From NCBI GenBank assembly GCA_964431655.1, contig CAYSKJ010000144.1, positions 1-7,937 on the forward strand: DNA of 7,937 nt. Reading direction: 5' to 3'. The stretch is from CAYMEV01 sp964431655 [NCBI: uncultured bacterium] (GTDB lineage Bacteria > CAYMEV01). The position numbers were made by a program, and so were the translations under genes. Shown piece after piece: positions 1 through 6,852 of the stretch. The notes beneath the pieces were generated by a model. That model saw only the letters and a list, made by a program, of their open reading frames with translations, ran no database searches and was not told the DNA's origin. Numbering within the stretch: the first letter of the stretch is position 1; each line of letters starts with the position of its first letter.

Positions 1-1052
1 GTCTCCTGTTTTTCTTCCTGTTCTTCTTTTTCACTTTCCTTCAGGCTTTTTGTCTTAAATAAGGAATAGCCCAGACTTCCGGTAAACAGGGCAAGTATAA
101 TGAAGGGCTTGAAAGGCAGGCCCGGTATAAGAGCCATGGCAACGAGCATGCCTGATGCTATGGAAATAGCCTTTGGATGTGCCAGAAGCTGGGTTCCTAT
201 ATCCCTTCCCAGGTTCGAATCCTCCTCTTCTGAAGCTACCCTTGTAACTATTATTCCAGATGTTGTAGATATGAGCAGGGCGGGTATCTGGGATACAAGG
301 CCGTCCCCTATGGTCAGGAGGGTAAAGGTCTGCAGGGCCTCTACAATGGTGAGGTCCATCATGAAAACACCAATAATGATTCCTCCCACTATGTTTATTA
401 TGGTGATTATTATTCCTGCAATACTGTCCCCCTTCACGAATTTCATAGCGCCGTCCATGGCTCCGTAGAGCTGGCTTTCCCTCTGCAGAGATGTTCTGCG
501 CCGTCTTGCCTCGGCAAGGTCAAAGGCTCCGGCCCGGAGGTCGGAGTCTATGCTCATCTGTTTTCCAGGCATGGCATCAAGGACAAATCTTGCCGAAACC
601 TCGCTTACCCTCTCGGATCCCTTTGATATTACGAGAAAGTTTATAATGACCAGTATGAGGAATATTACGAAGCCCACCACATAGTTTCCCTTGACGACAA
701 ACTGTCCGAAACTGGCGACTACCGTACCTGCATCAGCGTAAAGGAGTATTAGCCTGGTGGTTGATACATTAAGGGCCAGCCTGTAGAGAGTGGTAATCAG
801 GAGTATGGTGGGAAAGGATGCTATGTTAAGGGCCTGGGGGATATAAAGGGAGATTAAAAGCAGTACAACACCTATGGTAATGTTTATGGTCAGAAGAATA
901 TCAAGAAGCCATGTCGGCAGGGGAATGATCATCATACCGACTATTACTATGACAAGCAGGGCAAGAAGCAGGTCGCTGTACCGGGTCAGCACCAGGGTCA
1001 GGTCCCCTGAAAGAAAAGCACCCTTAAGCTGTTTAAGGTTTAAAAGCTTCAT
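1..1052 (-). CDS. sctV: Type III secretion export-gate protein SctV (FlhA/LcrD/InvA family), N-terminal part, cut by window edge
   Basis: Inner-membrane export gate of a type III secretion machine; in this family a nonamer forms the gate, and a cytosolic ring receives chaperone-substrate complexes. The frame is open for 350 residues with no stop and runs off the left edge. Visible are several hydrophobic segments (about 25-45, 50-72, 112-142, 210-231, 295-331), the family signature RLALNVSTTR at 91-100, LDAMPGKQMSIDSDLRAG at 158-175 and ESQLYGAMDGAMKFVKGD at 192-209. It ends in a Lys/Glu-rich stretch (334-350), which is the usual linker to the missing cytosolic domain. The SQLYGAMDGAMKFVKGD form is typical of virulence-type SctV; flagellar FlhA normally reads FYGAMDGASKFV. 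Family membership is near certain; SctV over FlhA is an inference from these residues and from the TPR chaperone-like neighbour. The ATG start (1052-1050) follows AGGAG with a short 3-nt spacer. Confidence 0.88.
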   Translation of the reverse strand, partial: MKLLNLKQLKGAFLSGDLTLVLTRYSDLLLALLVIVIVGMMIIPLPTWLLDILLTINITIGVVLLLISLYIPQALNIASFPTILLITTLYRLALNVSTTRLILLYADAGTVVASFGQFVVKGNYVVGFVIFLILVIINFLVISKGSERVSEVSARFVLDAMPGKQMSIDSDLRAGAFDLAEARRRRTSLQRESQLYGAMDGAMKFVKGDSIAGIIITIINIVGGIIIGVFMMDLTIVEALQTFTLLTIGDGLVSQIPALLISTTSGIIVTRVASEEEDSNLGRDIGTQLLAHPKAISIASGMLVAMALIPGLPFKPFIILALFTGSLGYSLFKTKSLKESEKEEQEEKQE

Positions 1053-1055
1053 AGA

Positions 1056-1060
1056 CTCCT
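1056..1060 (-). promoter_or_regulatory. Shine-Dalgarno of sctV
   Basis: AGGAG lies 3 nt before the ATG at 1052. The spacing is shorter than usual, and a strong GC hairpin ends only 4 nt upstream of it. It supports the chosen start, and the crowding may matter for how well ribosomes load. Confidence 0.7.
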
Positions 1061-1064
1061 AAGG

Positions 1065-1085
1065 CCGGGGGGTATTGCCCCCCGG
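1065..1085 (-). repeat. Perfect GC-only hairpin between the TPR gene and sctV
   Basis: An 8-bp perfect inverted repeat, CCGGGGGG / CCCCCCGG, with a 5-nt loop. It lies in the 38-nt gap between the TPR stop and the sctV start. On the minus-strand transcript no U-run follows (the next bases are CCTTAGGAG), so it does not read as an intrinsic terminator in the direction of the genes. It could stabilise or process the bicistronic mRNA, or lower translation of sctV; this is inference. The + strand side is T-rich further down (1089-1096), but no gene there points that way. Confidence 0.75.
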
Positions 1086-1090
1086 TAGTA

Positions 1091-1585
1091 TTATTTTTGC
1101 TTTTCCTTTGCGAGTTTTTCTGCCTCTTTCAGCAGATCATGTGTAACAAGAACCAGCGTACGCGCTCTCAATGCATAGGGATTTTCACCCTTCGGGTCAA
1201 GGTCTATGGCTTTTTCAAGGTCTTTTGCGGCTTCATCAAACCTGGAGCTCTGCAGATACAGCTCACCGCGGTTTACAAGGGCGGGCAGTTCTTCGGGGTT
1301 CAGGCCTATGGCCTTGGAATAGCAATCAATCGCCTTGTCGAATTTTTCCTGTTTCTGATAGATTGCTCCCATAAGGGAATGGGAATAGGGAACATTGGGC
1401 TCAAGCATGATTACCTTGTCCATGATGTTCTTTGCATCTTCATACTGGCCCTGCTCGTAGAGATTATAGGCCATCTCAGCAAAATAGGCAAGCATCTCAG
1501 GCGGAATGCCGGCAATCTCTGCAAAGCTCTTCTTCTTTTCAAAAAAATCCTGCAGATCTTCTTCTTTGAATAGGGTTTCTTCCAT
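1091..1585 (-). CDS. TPR protein resembling a type III secretion class II chaperone (SycD/LcrH-like)
   Basis: A 164-aa soluble protein with no signal peptide. An N-terminal helical stretch of about 30 residues is followed by three TPR units at about 32-64, 66-98 and 100-132, then a charged C-terminal helix. Length, three repeats and the opening phrase GIPPEMLAYFAEMAYNLYEQ match the layout of SycD/LcrH/IpgC chaperones, which hold the hydrophobic translocator proteins in the cytosol. The next gene, 38 nt downstream, is sctV, which strengthens a secretion role. In Yersinia the TPR protein YscY is encoded directly upstream of the sctV gene lcrD, so a YscY-like partner of the gate is the main alternative; YscY is shorter. 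A generic TPR scaffold cannot be excluded. The start has a good AAAGGAGAG site 5-6 nt upstream, and a promoter precedes it. Confidence 0.75.
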   Translation of the reverse strand: MEETLFKEEDLQDFFEKKKSFAEIAGIPPEMLAYFAEMAYNLYEQGQYEDAKNIMDKVIMLEPNVPYSHSLMGAIYQKQEKFDKAIDCYSKAIGLNPEELPALVNRGELYLQSSRFDEAAKDLEKAIDLDPKGENPYALRARTLVLVTHDLLKEAEKLAKEKQK

Positions 1586-1663
1586 GAATCCTCTCCTTTT
1601 GTGTTTTGTAGGTCTTAAATATAACTAAAACCATAATATCTAACAGGAACAGGTTTTCTAAAA

Positions 1664-1710
1664 TTATCGGCAATTAAATTATAATAGTTGCTAATAAATT
1701 TTGCCAATAA
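1664..1710 (-). repeat. Inverted repeat spanning the promoter (possible operator)
   Basis: TTATTGGCAA (1710-1701) and TTGCCGATAA (1673-1664) are complementary over 10 positions with one G-U pair, separated by 27 nt. One arm covers the -35 box and the other covers the expected transcription start. This could be a binding site for a regulator of the TPR-sctV operon. It could instead form a long-loop hairpin in readthrough transcripts from the PAP2 gene. The function is inferred only. Confidence 0.4.
1678..1707 (-). promoter_or_regulatory. Sigma-70-type promoter for the TPR-sctV unit
   Basis: TTGGCA (1707-1702) and TATAAT (1683-1678) are separated by 18 nt, a near-consensus pair in the only AT-rich gap of the window. 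Transcription would start near 1671, giving a leader of about 85 nt before the ATG at 1585. The promoter makes the TPR-sctV pair an independent transcription unit from the PAP2 gene upstream. Confidence 0.6.
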
Positions 1711-1719
1711 AAAATTATT

Positions 1720-2631
1720 TTAATCCTTCCCGGATATAAGGACTTTACTGTTACAGCCAAAACGGCCTTTGAAATAGAGCTTCCTCCCGGCCCAGAAGCC
1801 CCCCAAAGCCCATACTGCTCCTGCCATGACATCCACCAGGTAGTGAAACCGGCAGTAAACCGTGGATATTATAAGGGATATAATTGTTATGAAAAATAAC
1901 CAAAAGTACTTTCTTGCATAAATATAGGCATATATCAGTATTACAAGCGCTATGGCCACGTGGGAGCTGGGAAAGGCGGCTCCATCCACTTCGCCAACGG
2001 CATATATGAATCTCATGATGGGTACGAACAGTATGCCTTCTTTCCAGAAGGGCTCTGCAAAGAAGGGGGCATTGGCATAATACCTCGCACCAAGAACAGG
2101 AAGAAATATATAGGAAACAAGGCATGCATAGAAAGTGAAGGAGGCGACAAAAACATACTCTTCAAAATGCTTTCTGTTATTAAAGTAAAGTATGAACCCA
2201 AGGCCCGGAATTATAAGATAGTAGGTAAAATATGCAAAGTGGAAATATTCCATGACCAGTATATTGTCAAAAAGCCTGCCGAGTTCTATGGCAGGGTGAA
2301 GGCCAAAAAGCCTGAATTCAAGTTCTATGAAGAATTTGTCAATATAATCGGGAAAGATTGTCCGGTTTATCCATCCTGTCTCTTCAAAGAGAAAGGTAAA
2401 GAGGATAATCGGGTACCAGTCTCTGATAAGGCTGATGAAAGGGACCGGACTTTTTTCATCCCAGAATATAAGAAAAAAAATCAGCACTGTCAGAGACGCA
2501 TTCAGAAGAAGAAAGATGTGAAAGTTGTCAATATTATTTCTGAATAGGGTAATGAGAATAATGCTTAACAGAAGATAAGCTGTTGTTGTACAGTCTACCT
2601 TTCTGTATCTGATAAGAGTGTCTTTTATCAT
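1720..2631 (-). CDS. PAP2-superfamily multi-pass membrane protein (Aur1/PAP2_3-like)
   Basis: A 303-aa membrane protein with about eight hydrophobic segments (roughly 15-30, 39-57, 72-82, 130-150, 160-181, 225-239, 242-259, 266-282). The family removes or transfers phosphate-containing headgroups on lipids at the membrane surface. The catalytic signature is visible as FPSSH (220-224) and YCRFHYLVDV (259-268); the second His and the Asp fit the PAP2 triad. The usual Arg six residues before that His is replaced by Thr (TVYCRFHY), as in Aur1-type/PAP2_3 proteins rather than classic PgpB or BacA-like PAP2 enzymes. The substrate cannot be told. I place the start at the ATG at 2631, 10 nt after the phosphorylase stop with an AAGGGA site in that gap. 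An in-frame ATG at 2679 would add 16 residues but lies inside the phosphorylase gene. Probably cotranscribed with it. Confidence 0.8.
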   Translation of the reverse strand: MIKDTLIRYRKVDCTTTAYLLLSIILITLFRNNIDNFHIFLLLNASLTVLIFFLIFWDEKSPVPFISLIRDWYPIILFTFLFEETGWINRTIFPDYIDKFFIELEFRLFGLHPAIELGRLFDNILVMEYFHFAYFTYYLIIPGLGFILYFNNRKHFEEYVFVASFTFYACLVSYIFLPVLGARYYANAPFFAEPFWKEGILFVPIMRFIYAVGEVDGAAFPSSHVAIALVILIYAYIYARKYFWLFFITIISLIISTVYCRFHYLVDVMAGAVWALGGFWAGRKLYFKGRFGCNSKVLISGKD

Positions 2632-2641
2632 GTTTTTTCCC

Positions 2642-5197
2642 TTAAAACCAGTGCACAAGGTTAAGGCTGTATATATCAAACAGCAGTGGGTGTTTCGGGA
2701 GTATCCTTATTAAATAACCGAATTTTCCGGTTTTTTTGGGGCAGACAAGACCTTTATAGCTGTAAATGCTGCCTTCCATTTTTTTCTGCAGTTCCATAGG
2801 GCAGACATCCCTGGTGATCAGTTCAGCCCTGTGGTTTAATTTCCCGTAATATATGTCTACCTGAAGGTCTTCGGGTTTTATATCTCCGAGATCAATCCTG
2901 GCTTCAACCGTATAGGGGTTGTTTATCTCAATGGAATTGCCATTCTGGCTGGTATTCATTTTTTGAAGCCGGATGCTGTTCCAGCCTCCTTTGATGAAAT
3001 CCTTCCAGTCTGCTATTTCTTTGTTGGCTTCAGGGTTTTTTAAGAATACATCATAATGTTTTGCTGCCGGGTAATAATACTTTAAGAGGTAATCCTCCAC
3101 CATTCTGTGGGTATTGAAATACTTGCACAGGCTTATAAGGGATTTCTTCATGAGCTTCACCCAGTCTTTGGGTATATTGTCAGCTCCCTTCCTGTAGAAC
3201 AGGGGAACAACCTCCTCCTCCAGCAGGGTATATATGGCCCGGCTTTCCACTTCATCCTGAAGCTCCAGGTCTGTGTATTCCTCTCCCTTTCCTATGGCCC
3301 AGCCATTGTCAAAATTGTATGCCTCATCCCACCATCCGTCCAGTATGCTCATATTTATAGCCCCGTTGGCTGTAGCTTTCATTCCGCTGGTACCGCATGC
3401 CTCTTCCGGTCTCCTCGGGGTGTTGAGCCATAAGTCGACCCCCTGAACCATATACCGGGCTACATTGATATCATAATCCTCTATGAATACCACATGGCTC
3501 CTGAAAGGCTCTTCCTTGAGAAAGTGAATGATATCCTTAATAATCTTTTTGCCTTCATTGTCCCGGGGGTGAGCTTTTCCCGAAAAAATAATCTGTACAG
3601 GTCTGTCATGATTCTGCAGTATTCTTGCTATCCTTTCAGGGTCTTTGAATATCAGGTTTCCTCTCTTATAGGTTGCGAATCTTCTTGCAAATCCGATGGT
3701 CAGGGCTTCAGGATTCAGGGCTTCCACGCTCTTTTCTATATAGCTGTTGGATGCACCTCTTTTTTTGAGCTGCTGCAGCAGCCTTCTTCTTGCAAACCCT
3801 ACCAGCCTTTCCCGTCTGCGTTCATGGGTTCTCCATATTTCGGAATCCGGTATGCTGTTGATTCTGTCCCACACCCTTTCATTATCCGGGTCTTCCATCC
3901 ATCTCCTTCCCAGATATCTGTCATAAAGGCTTCCCATATCCGTTGATATCCATGAAGGGATATGTATTCCGTTGGTTACACCGTCTATGGGAGTATCTTC
4001 CCTGGGGAAGCGGGGCCAGATTTCTGCCCACATATTTTTTGAGATCTGGGTATGGAGTTTGCTTACTGCATTCCTGAAGGCTGAAAACTTCATTGCAATG
4101 GCAAGCATACAGAAGGGTTCTTTTTTATTGGAAGGATTTATCCTGCCATAGCTCAGCAGGTCTTCTATGCTTATGCCTATTTCCTGTACATAATCCTGGA
4201 AATATCTCACTACAAGCTCCGTTTCAAAACGGTCAACTCCAGCCGGTACAGGGGTATGGGTTGTAAAGACATTGGAATAGATCACCATTTCTTTGGCTTC
4301 ATTAAAGTTCAGGCCGAATTTCTTCATGGCCAGGTTTATCCTTTCAAGGACTGCAAAGGCAGAGTGTCCCTCATTCATATGGTATACACTGGGATGTATG
4401 TCCAGCATGTCAAGGGCCCTGGTACCACCTATGCCCAGCAGTATCTCCTGCTTTATCCTCATCTCGGAATCACCGCCGTAAAGCTGGCTTGTTATCTCCC
4501 GGTCTGCGGCTGAATTCCTGTGGGTATTGGTATCCAGAAGATAAAGACTGATTCTTCCTACCTCAACCTTCCATATCTTGAAAAAGACATCCCTGCTGAG
4601 TATTTTTACCATATTGTACAGGGGGTCACCCTTTTCATCCCTCAGCAGTTTTACAGGAAGAGCGCTGAAATCATTCTCCGGATAGGTCTCCTGCTGCCAG
4701 CCGTCTGCATTCAGGTATTGCCTGAAATAACCCTGCTGATATAACAGGCCCACGCCTGTAAGAGGCACCCTAAGGTCCGAGGCTGATTTCAGGTGGTCTC
4801 CCGAGAGTATTCCGAGTCCTCCGCTGTAGATGGGAAGGCAGTCCGACAAACCGAATTCAGCTGAGAAATAGGCTATGGAAAAGTCTATGGGTTCGTCAAT
4901 ATTGAAATTATAGGATGTCTTGAATCCTGTATATCTGTCAAAATCATTCTTGACCCTTTCAAGCTGCATAAGGTAGCCCTCATCAGTCTTCCTTTCATCA
5001 AAGATTGACTGGTCCAGACTGCCGAGCATGGCCACAGGATTATGGGAAACCTTTTCCCAGAGGTCAGGGTCAAGCCTGTGGAAAAGGTTGATGGCATCGG
5101 GATGCCAGCTGAACCAGATGTTGTTGCCGATTATCTCCAGGTCCTTGAGTTCCTTTGGTATGGAAGGCTCAACATTAAATGTTCTTTCTATTTTCAT
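2642..5197 (-). CDS. glgP: Alpha-glucan (glycogen/maltodextrin) phosphorylase, GT35, complete
   Basis: Pyridoxal-phosphate enzyme that releases glucose-1-phosphate from alpha-1,4-glucans, used in glycogen or maltodextrin breakdown in the cytosol. It has 851 aa, in line with the short bacterial type that carries the DUF3417 N-terminal domain (about 1-115), as in Thermotoga and Thermus enzymes. Motifs in order: AYFSAEFGLSDCLPIYSGGL (109-128), NEGHSA (275-280), HTPVPAG (314-320), TNGIH (408-412), GFARRFATYKR (502-512), SGKAHP (539-544), CGTSGMKATANG with the PLP lysine at 607, and DGWWDEAY (620-627). The C-terminal 100 residues form the beta-rich tail usual in this subfamily. No key residue is missing. 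The ATG follows a perfect AAAGGAGG site 7 nt upstream. The gene sits 63 nt after murJ and 10 nt before the PAP2 gene. Confidence 0.97.
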   Translation of the reverse strand: MKIERTFNVEPSIPKELKDLEIIGNNIWFSWHPDAINLFHRLDPDLWEKVSHNPVAMLGSLDQSIFDERKTDEGYLMQLERVKNDFDRYTGFKTSYNFNIDEPIDFSIAYFSAEFGLSDCLPIYSGGLGILSGDHLKSASDLRVPLTGVGLLYQQGYFRQYLNADGWQQETYPENDFSALPVKLLRDEKGDPLYNMVKILSRDVFFKIWKVEVGRISLYLLDTNTHRNSAADREITSQLYGGDSEMRIKQEILLGIGGTRALDMLDIHPSVYHMNEGHSAFAVLERINLAMKKFGLNFNEAKEMVIYSNVFTTHTPVPAGVDRFETELVVRYFQDYVQEIGISIEDLLSYGRINPSNKKEPFCMLAIAMKFSAFRNAVSKLHTQISKNMWAEIWPRFPREDTPIDGVTNGIHIPSWISTDMGSLYDRYLGRRWMEDPDNERVWDRINSIPDSEIWRTHERRRERLVGFARRRLLQQLKKRGASNSYIEKSVEALNPEALTIGFARRFATYKRGNLIFKDPERIARILQNHDRPVQIIFSGKAHPRDNEGKKIIKDIIHFLKEEPFRSHVVFIEDYDINVARYMVQGVDLWLNTPRRPEEACGTSGMKATANGAINMSILDGWWDEAYNFDNGWAIGKGEEYTDLELQDEVESRAIYTLLEEEVVPLFYRKGADNIPKDWVKLMKKSLISLCKYFNTHRMVEDYLLKYYYPAAKHYDVFLKNPEANKEIADWKDFIKGGWNSIRLQKMNTSQNGNSIEINNPYTVEARIDLGDIKPEDLQVDIYYGKLNHRAELITRDVCPMELQKKMEGSIYSYKGLVCPKKTGKFGYLIRILPKHPLLFDIYSLNLVHWF

Positions 5198-5201
5198 CTC
5201 A

Positions 5202-5212
5202 TTGCCTCCTTT
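5202..5212 (-). promoter_or_regulatory. Strong Shine-Dalgarno of glgP
   Basis: AAAGGAGG precedes the ATG at 5197 with a 7-nt spacer. It is the best ribosome site in the window, which fixes the start and suggests high translation. A nearer ATG 5 nt upstream is out of frame. Confidence 0.8.
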
Positions 5213-5236
5213 TATGGAATGGGAAAACAGTATAAA

Positions 5237-5264
5237 ATAATAACAGAATGATACAGCTTTTCAA
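5237..5264 (-). promoter_or_regulatory. Possible promoter for glgP-PAP2
   Basis: TTGAAA (5264-5259, overlapping the murJ stop) and TATTAT (5242-5237) are 16 nt apart, within the 63-nt gap before glgP. The match is moderate in AT-rich sequence, so glgP may instead, or also, be read from the murJ operon. Confidence 0.35.
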
Positions 5265-6841
5265 GTTTTAAAAAGGTTTTTTACAGTCCTGATATTAAAA
5301 ATCCAGCAAAGGGCTAAATAGCTGATTACGCCCGAAAGAGATGCCAGGGCAATGATGAGAAGGAGACCCATATCAAAATAAAACAGTATGAACCCTTTAT
5401 AAAAAGCCTTATAAAGCATTTTATATCCGTAATATACCGGGATTCCCATCAGCACGCTGGCTGAAAAGAGTTTTAGAAAGAAAATATAAAGACCCTTATA
5501 ATCAAAGGAATAATCAAGAGATTTGAGCTCTTTTTTTAAACCGGCAAAGAGAACAGCGGATGCAAAATAGAAGGATATGGAGGATGCCAGGGCTATACCG
5601 GCAAGCTTCAGCTTTGTCGTGGCCAGCAGTATGCTGAGGGCAATATTAAGCAGGGAAGCGCAAAACATGGTGATAGTAGTGAACCTGTTTTTACTGAGCA
5701 CTGAATATGCCCTTGAGAAGATATTATAAAGGGCTACGGAAAGAAGGCCGGCGGAATATGCCATAAAGGCCGAAGATGTCAGACCCGCGGCCTCGCTGGA
5801 AAATTCCCCTCTCTTATATATGAATATGCTCAGGGGCTTTCCGAGGATGCATAAAAGAACCGTTATGGGCAGTATAACTGAACAGCACAGCTTTATGCCG
5901 TATGTTACGGTGTCGCCGAATTCCCGGATTTTTTCTTCGGAGTAACAGTCAGACAGTCTGGAAAGCACTGCCCTGGCAATTGACATGGATATTATGCTTG
6001 AAGGAAGCTGTTCAAGCCTTTTTGCATACCACAGACCCGATATACTGCCCGGGATAAGGAAGGATGCAATGATCCTGTCCACCAGCTCCACCGATTTATT
6101 AAGAAGGGCCTGGAGAAACACCCATGCTGATTCTGAGAAGGTTTTTTTCATTATATTAGTATCATGTCTTAAACTAATGCTGAGCCTGGGGGCATAATCC
6201 CTGCGGAAGTTTTTTGACAGAAAAAAGGGCACCAGGAATACTATATAAAAGGCTCCCCCGAGCAGAAATCCCGCCGGCAGGCTTATTTCCTTTATATAGG
6301 GATAAAGCAGTATTATTGCCAGAATTATAGCTATATTGCTTACTGCCGGCCCTACGGCGAATATGAACTGCCTTCGGGTAAAATTGAAAACAGTGCCCAT
6401 AAAGGAATATATGGTGGTCAGGATAAGATAGGGTATCAGAATGGTCGTCATTTTGTTTATAAGCCCTATGGTTTCCGGGTCTGTGATTCCGGGTGCAATA
6501 AGGCTGATCAGGGGTTTTTTCAGGGCATACAGAAAAATGACAGCAAGAAGCGATATAAGGACAGAATACCAGAAAAAAGCGGACAGAAACCTCCATGCAT
6601 CCTTTTTATCCCGGAAGAGCTTGTTCTTAAAAACAGGCATTACTGTTTTTTCAAACATCTCCTCGCCCAGTACCCTTCTAAATAGCACAGGTATCTGCAA
6701 AGCAAGGAAAAAGGCATCGGAAACAGATGTGGCACCGAATTTAGCGGCTATTATTACTTCCCTGAGGAAGCCAAGGATCTTGCTGATAATGGTTCCGTAG
6801 GTGATTTTAAGGGTACTGCGGACTGTATCTTTGTGGTTCAC
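5261..6841 (-). CDS. murJ: MurJ/MviN-family lipid II flippase
   Basis: A 526-aa inner-membrane transporter of the MOP superfamily. MurJ moves lipid II across the inner membrane for peptidoglycan synthesis. The N-terminal family region is clear: ISKILGFLREVIIAAKFG (19-36), SDAFFLALQIPVLFRRVLGE (41-60). So is the mid region: VDRIIASFLIPGSISGLWYA (254-273), followed by KRLEQLPSSI. There are about 14 hydrophobic segments over the whole length. Aligned by eye with E. coli MurJ, the Arg24, Asp39, Arg52, Glu57 and Arg270 equivalents are kept (R27, D42, R55, E60, R275). Arg18 becomes K21 and Asp269 becomes K274 (WYAKRL for YADRL). The start is GTG, not ATG, 11 nt after the CAP stop, with a GAGGGG site overlapping that stop; translational coupling is likely. 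A divergent paralogue exporting another lipid-linked sugar is possible. Confidence 0.9.
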   Translation of the reverse strand: MNHKDTVRSTLKITYGTIISKILGFLREVIIAAKFGATSVSDAFFLALQIPVLFRRVLGEEMFEKTVMPVFKNKLFRDKKDAWRFLSAFFWYSVLISLLAVIFLYALKKPLISLIAPGITDPETIGLINKMTTILIPYLILTTIYSFMGTVFNFTRRQFIFAVGPAVSNIAIILAIILLYPYIKEISLPAGFLLGGAFYIVFLVPFFLSKNFRRDYAPRLSISLRHDTNIMKKTFSESAWVFLQALLNKSVELVDRIIASFLIPGSISGLWYAKRLEQLPSSIISMSIARAVLSRLSDCYSEEKIREFGDTVTYGIKLCCSVILPITVLLCILGKPLSIFIYKRGEFSSEAAGLTSSAFMAYSAGLLSVALYNIFSRAYSVLSKNRFTTITMFCASLLNIALSILLATTKLKLAGIALASSISFYFASAVLFAGLKKELKSLDYSFDYKGLYIFFLKLFSASVLMGIPVYYGYKMLYKAFYKGFILFYFDMGLLLIIALASLSGVISYLALCWIFNIRTVKNLFKT

Positions 6842-6852
6842 TGCTCAGCCCC

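Noticed and set aside
100-468. A 122-aa open frame on the + strand
   Set aside because: It is antisense to the sctV coding region, which shows strong family motifs; its Met/Ile-rich product arises from reversed hydrophobic codons.
1065-1096. Intrinsic terminator reading on the + strand (GC hairpin then T-rich bases)
   Set aside because: No + strand gene exists upstream, and the T-run starts several bases after the stem; the hairpin is better described as an intercistronic element of the minus-strand operon.
1097-1573. A 158-aa open frame on the + strand
   Set aside because: It is the antisense shadow of the TPR gene; its Phe/Leu/Ile-rich content reflects the complement of Lys/Glu-rich helices.
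1709-1742. Possible terminator after the PAP2 gene (TCCTT/AAGGA stem, later T6 run)
   Set aside because: The stem has only 5 firm pairs, lies partly inside the coding end, and the T-run at 1714-1709 begins about 9 nt after it; too weak to call.
1960-2547. A 195-aa open frame on the + strand
   Set aside because: It lies wholly antisense to the PAP2 gene, which has catalytic motifs and membrane segments; the + frame is Lys-rich and has no recognisable domain or ribosome site.
2632-2679. Longer start for the PAP2 gene at the ATG at 2679
   Set aside because: It would overlap the phosphorylase gene by 38 nt, and the extra 16 residues add no family feature; the ATG at 2631 has a ribosome site in the short gap.
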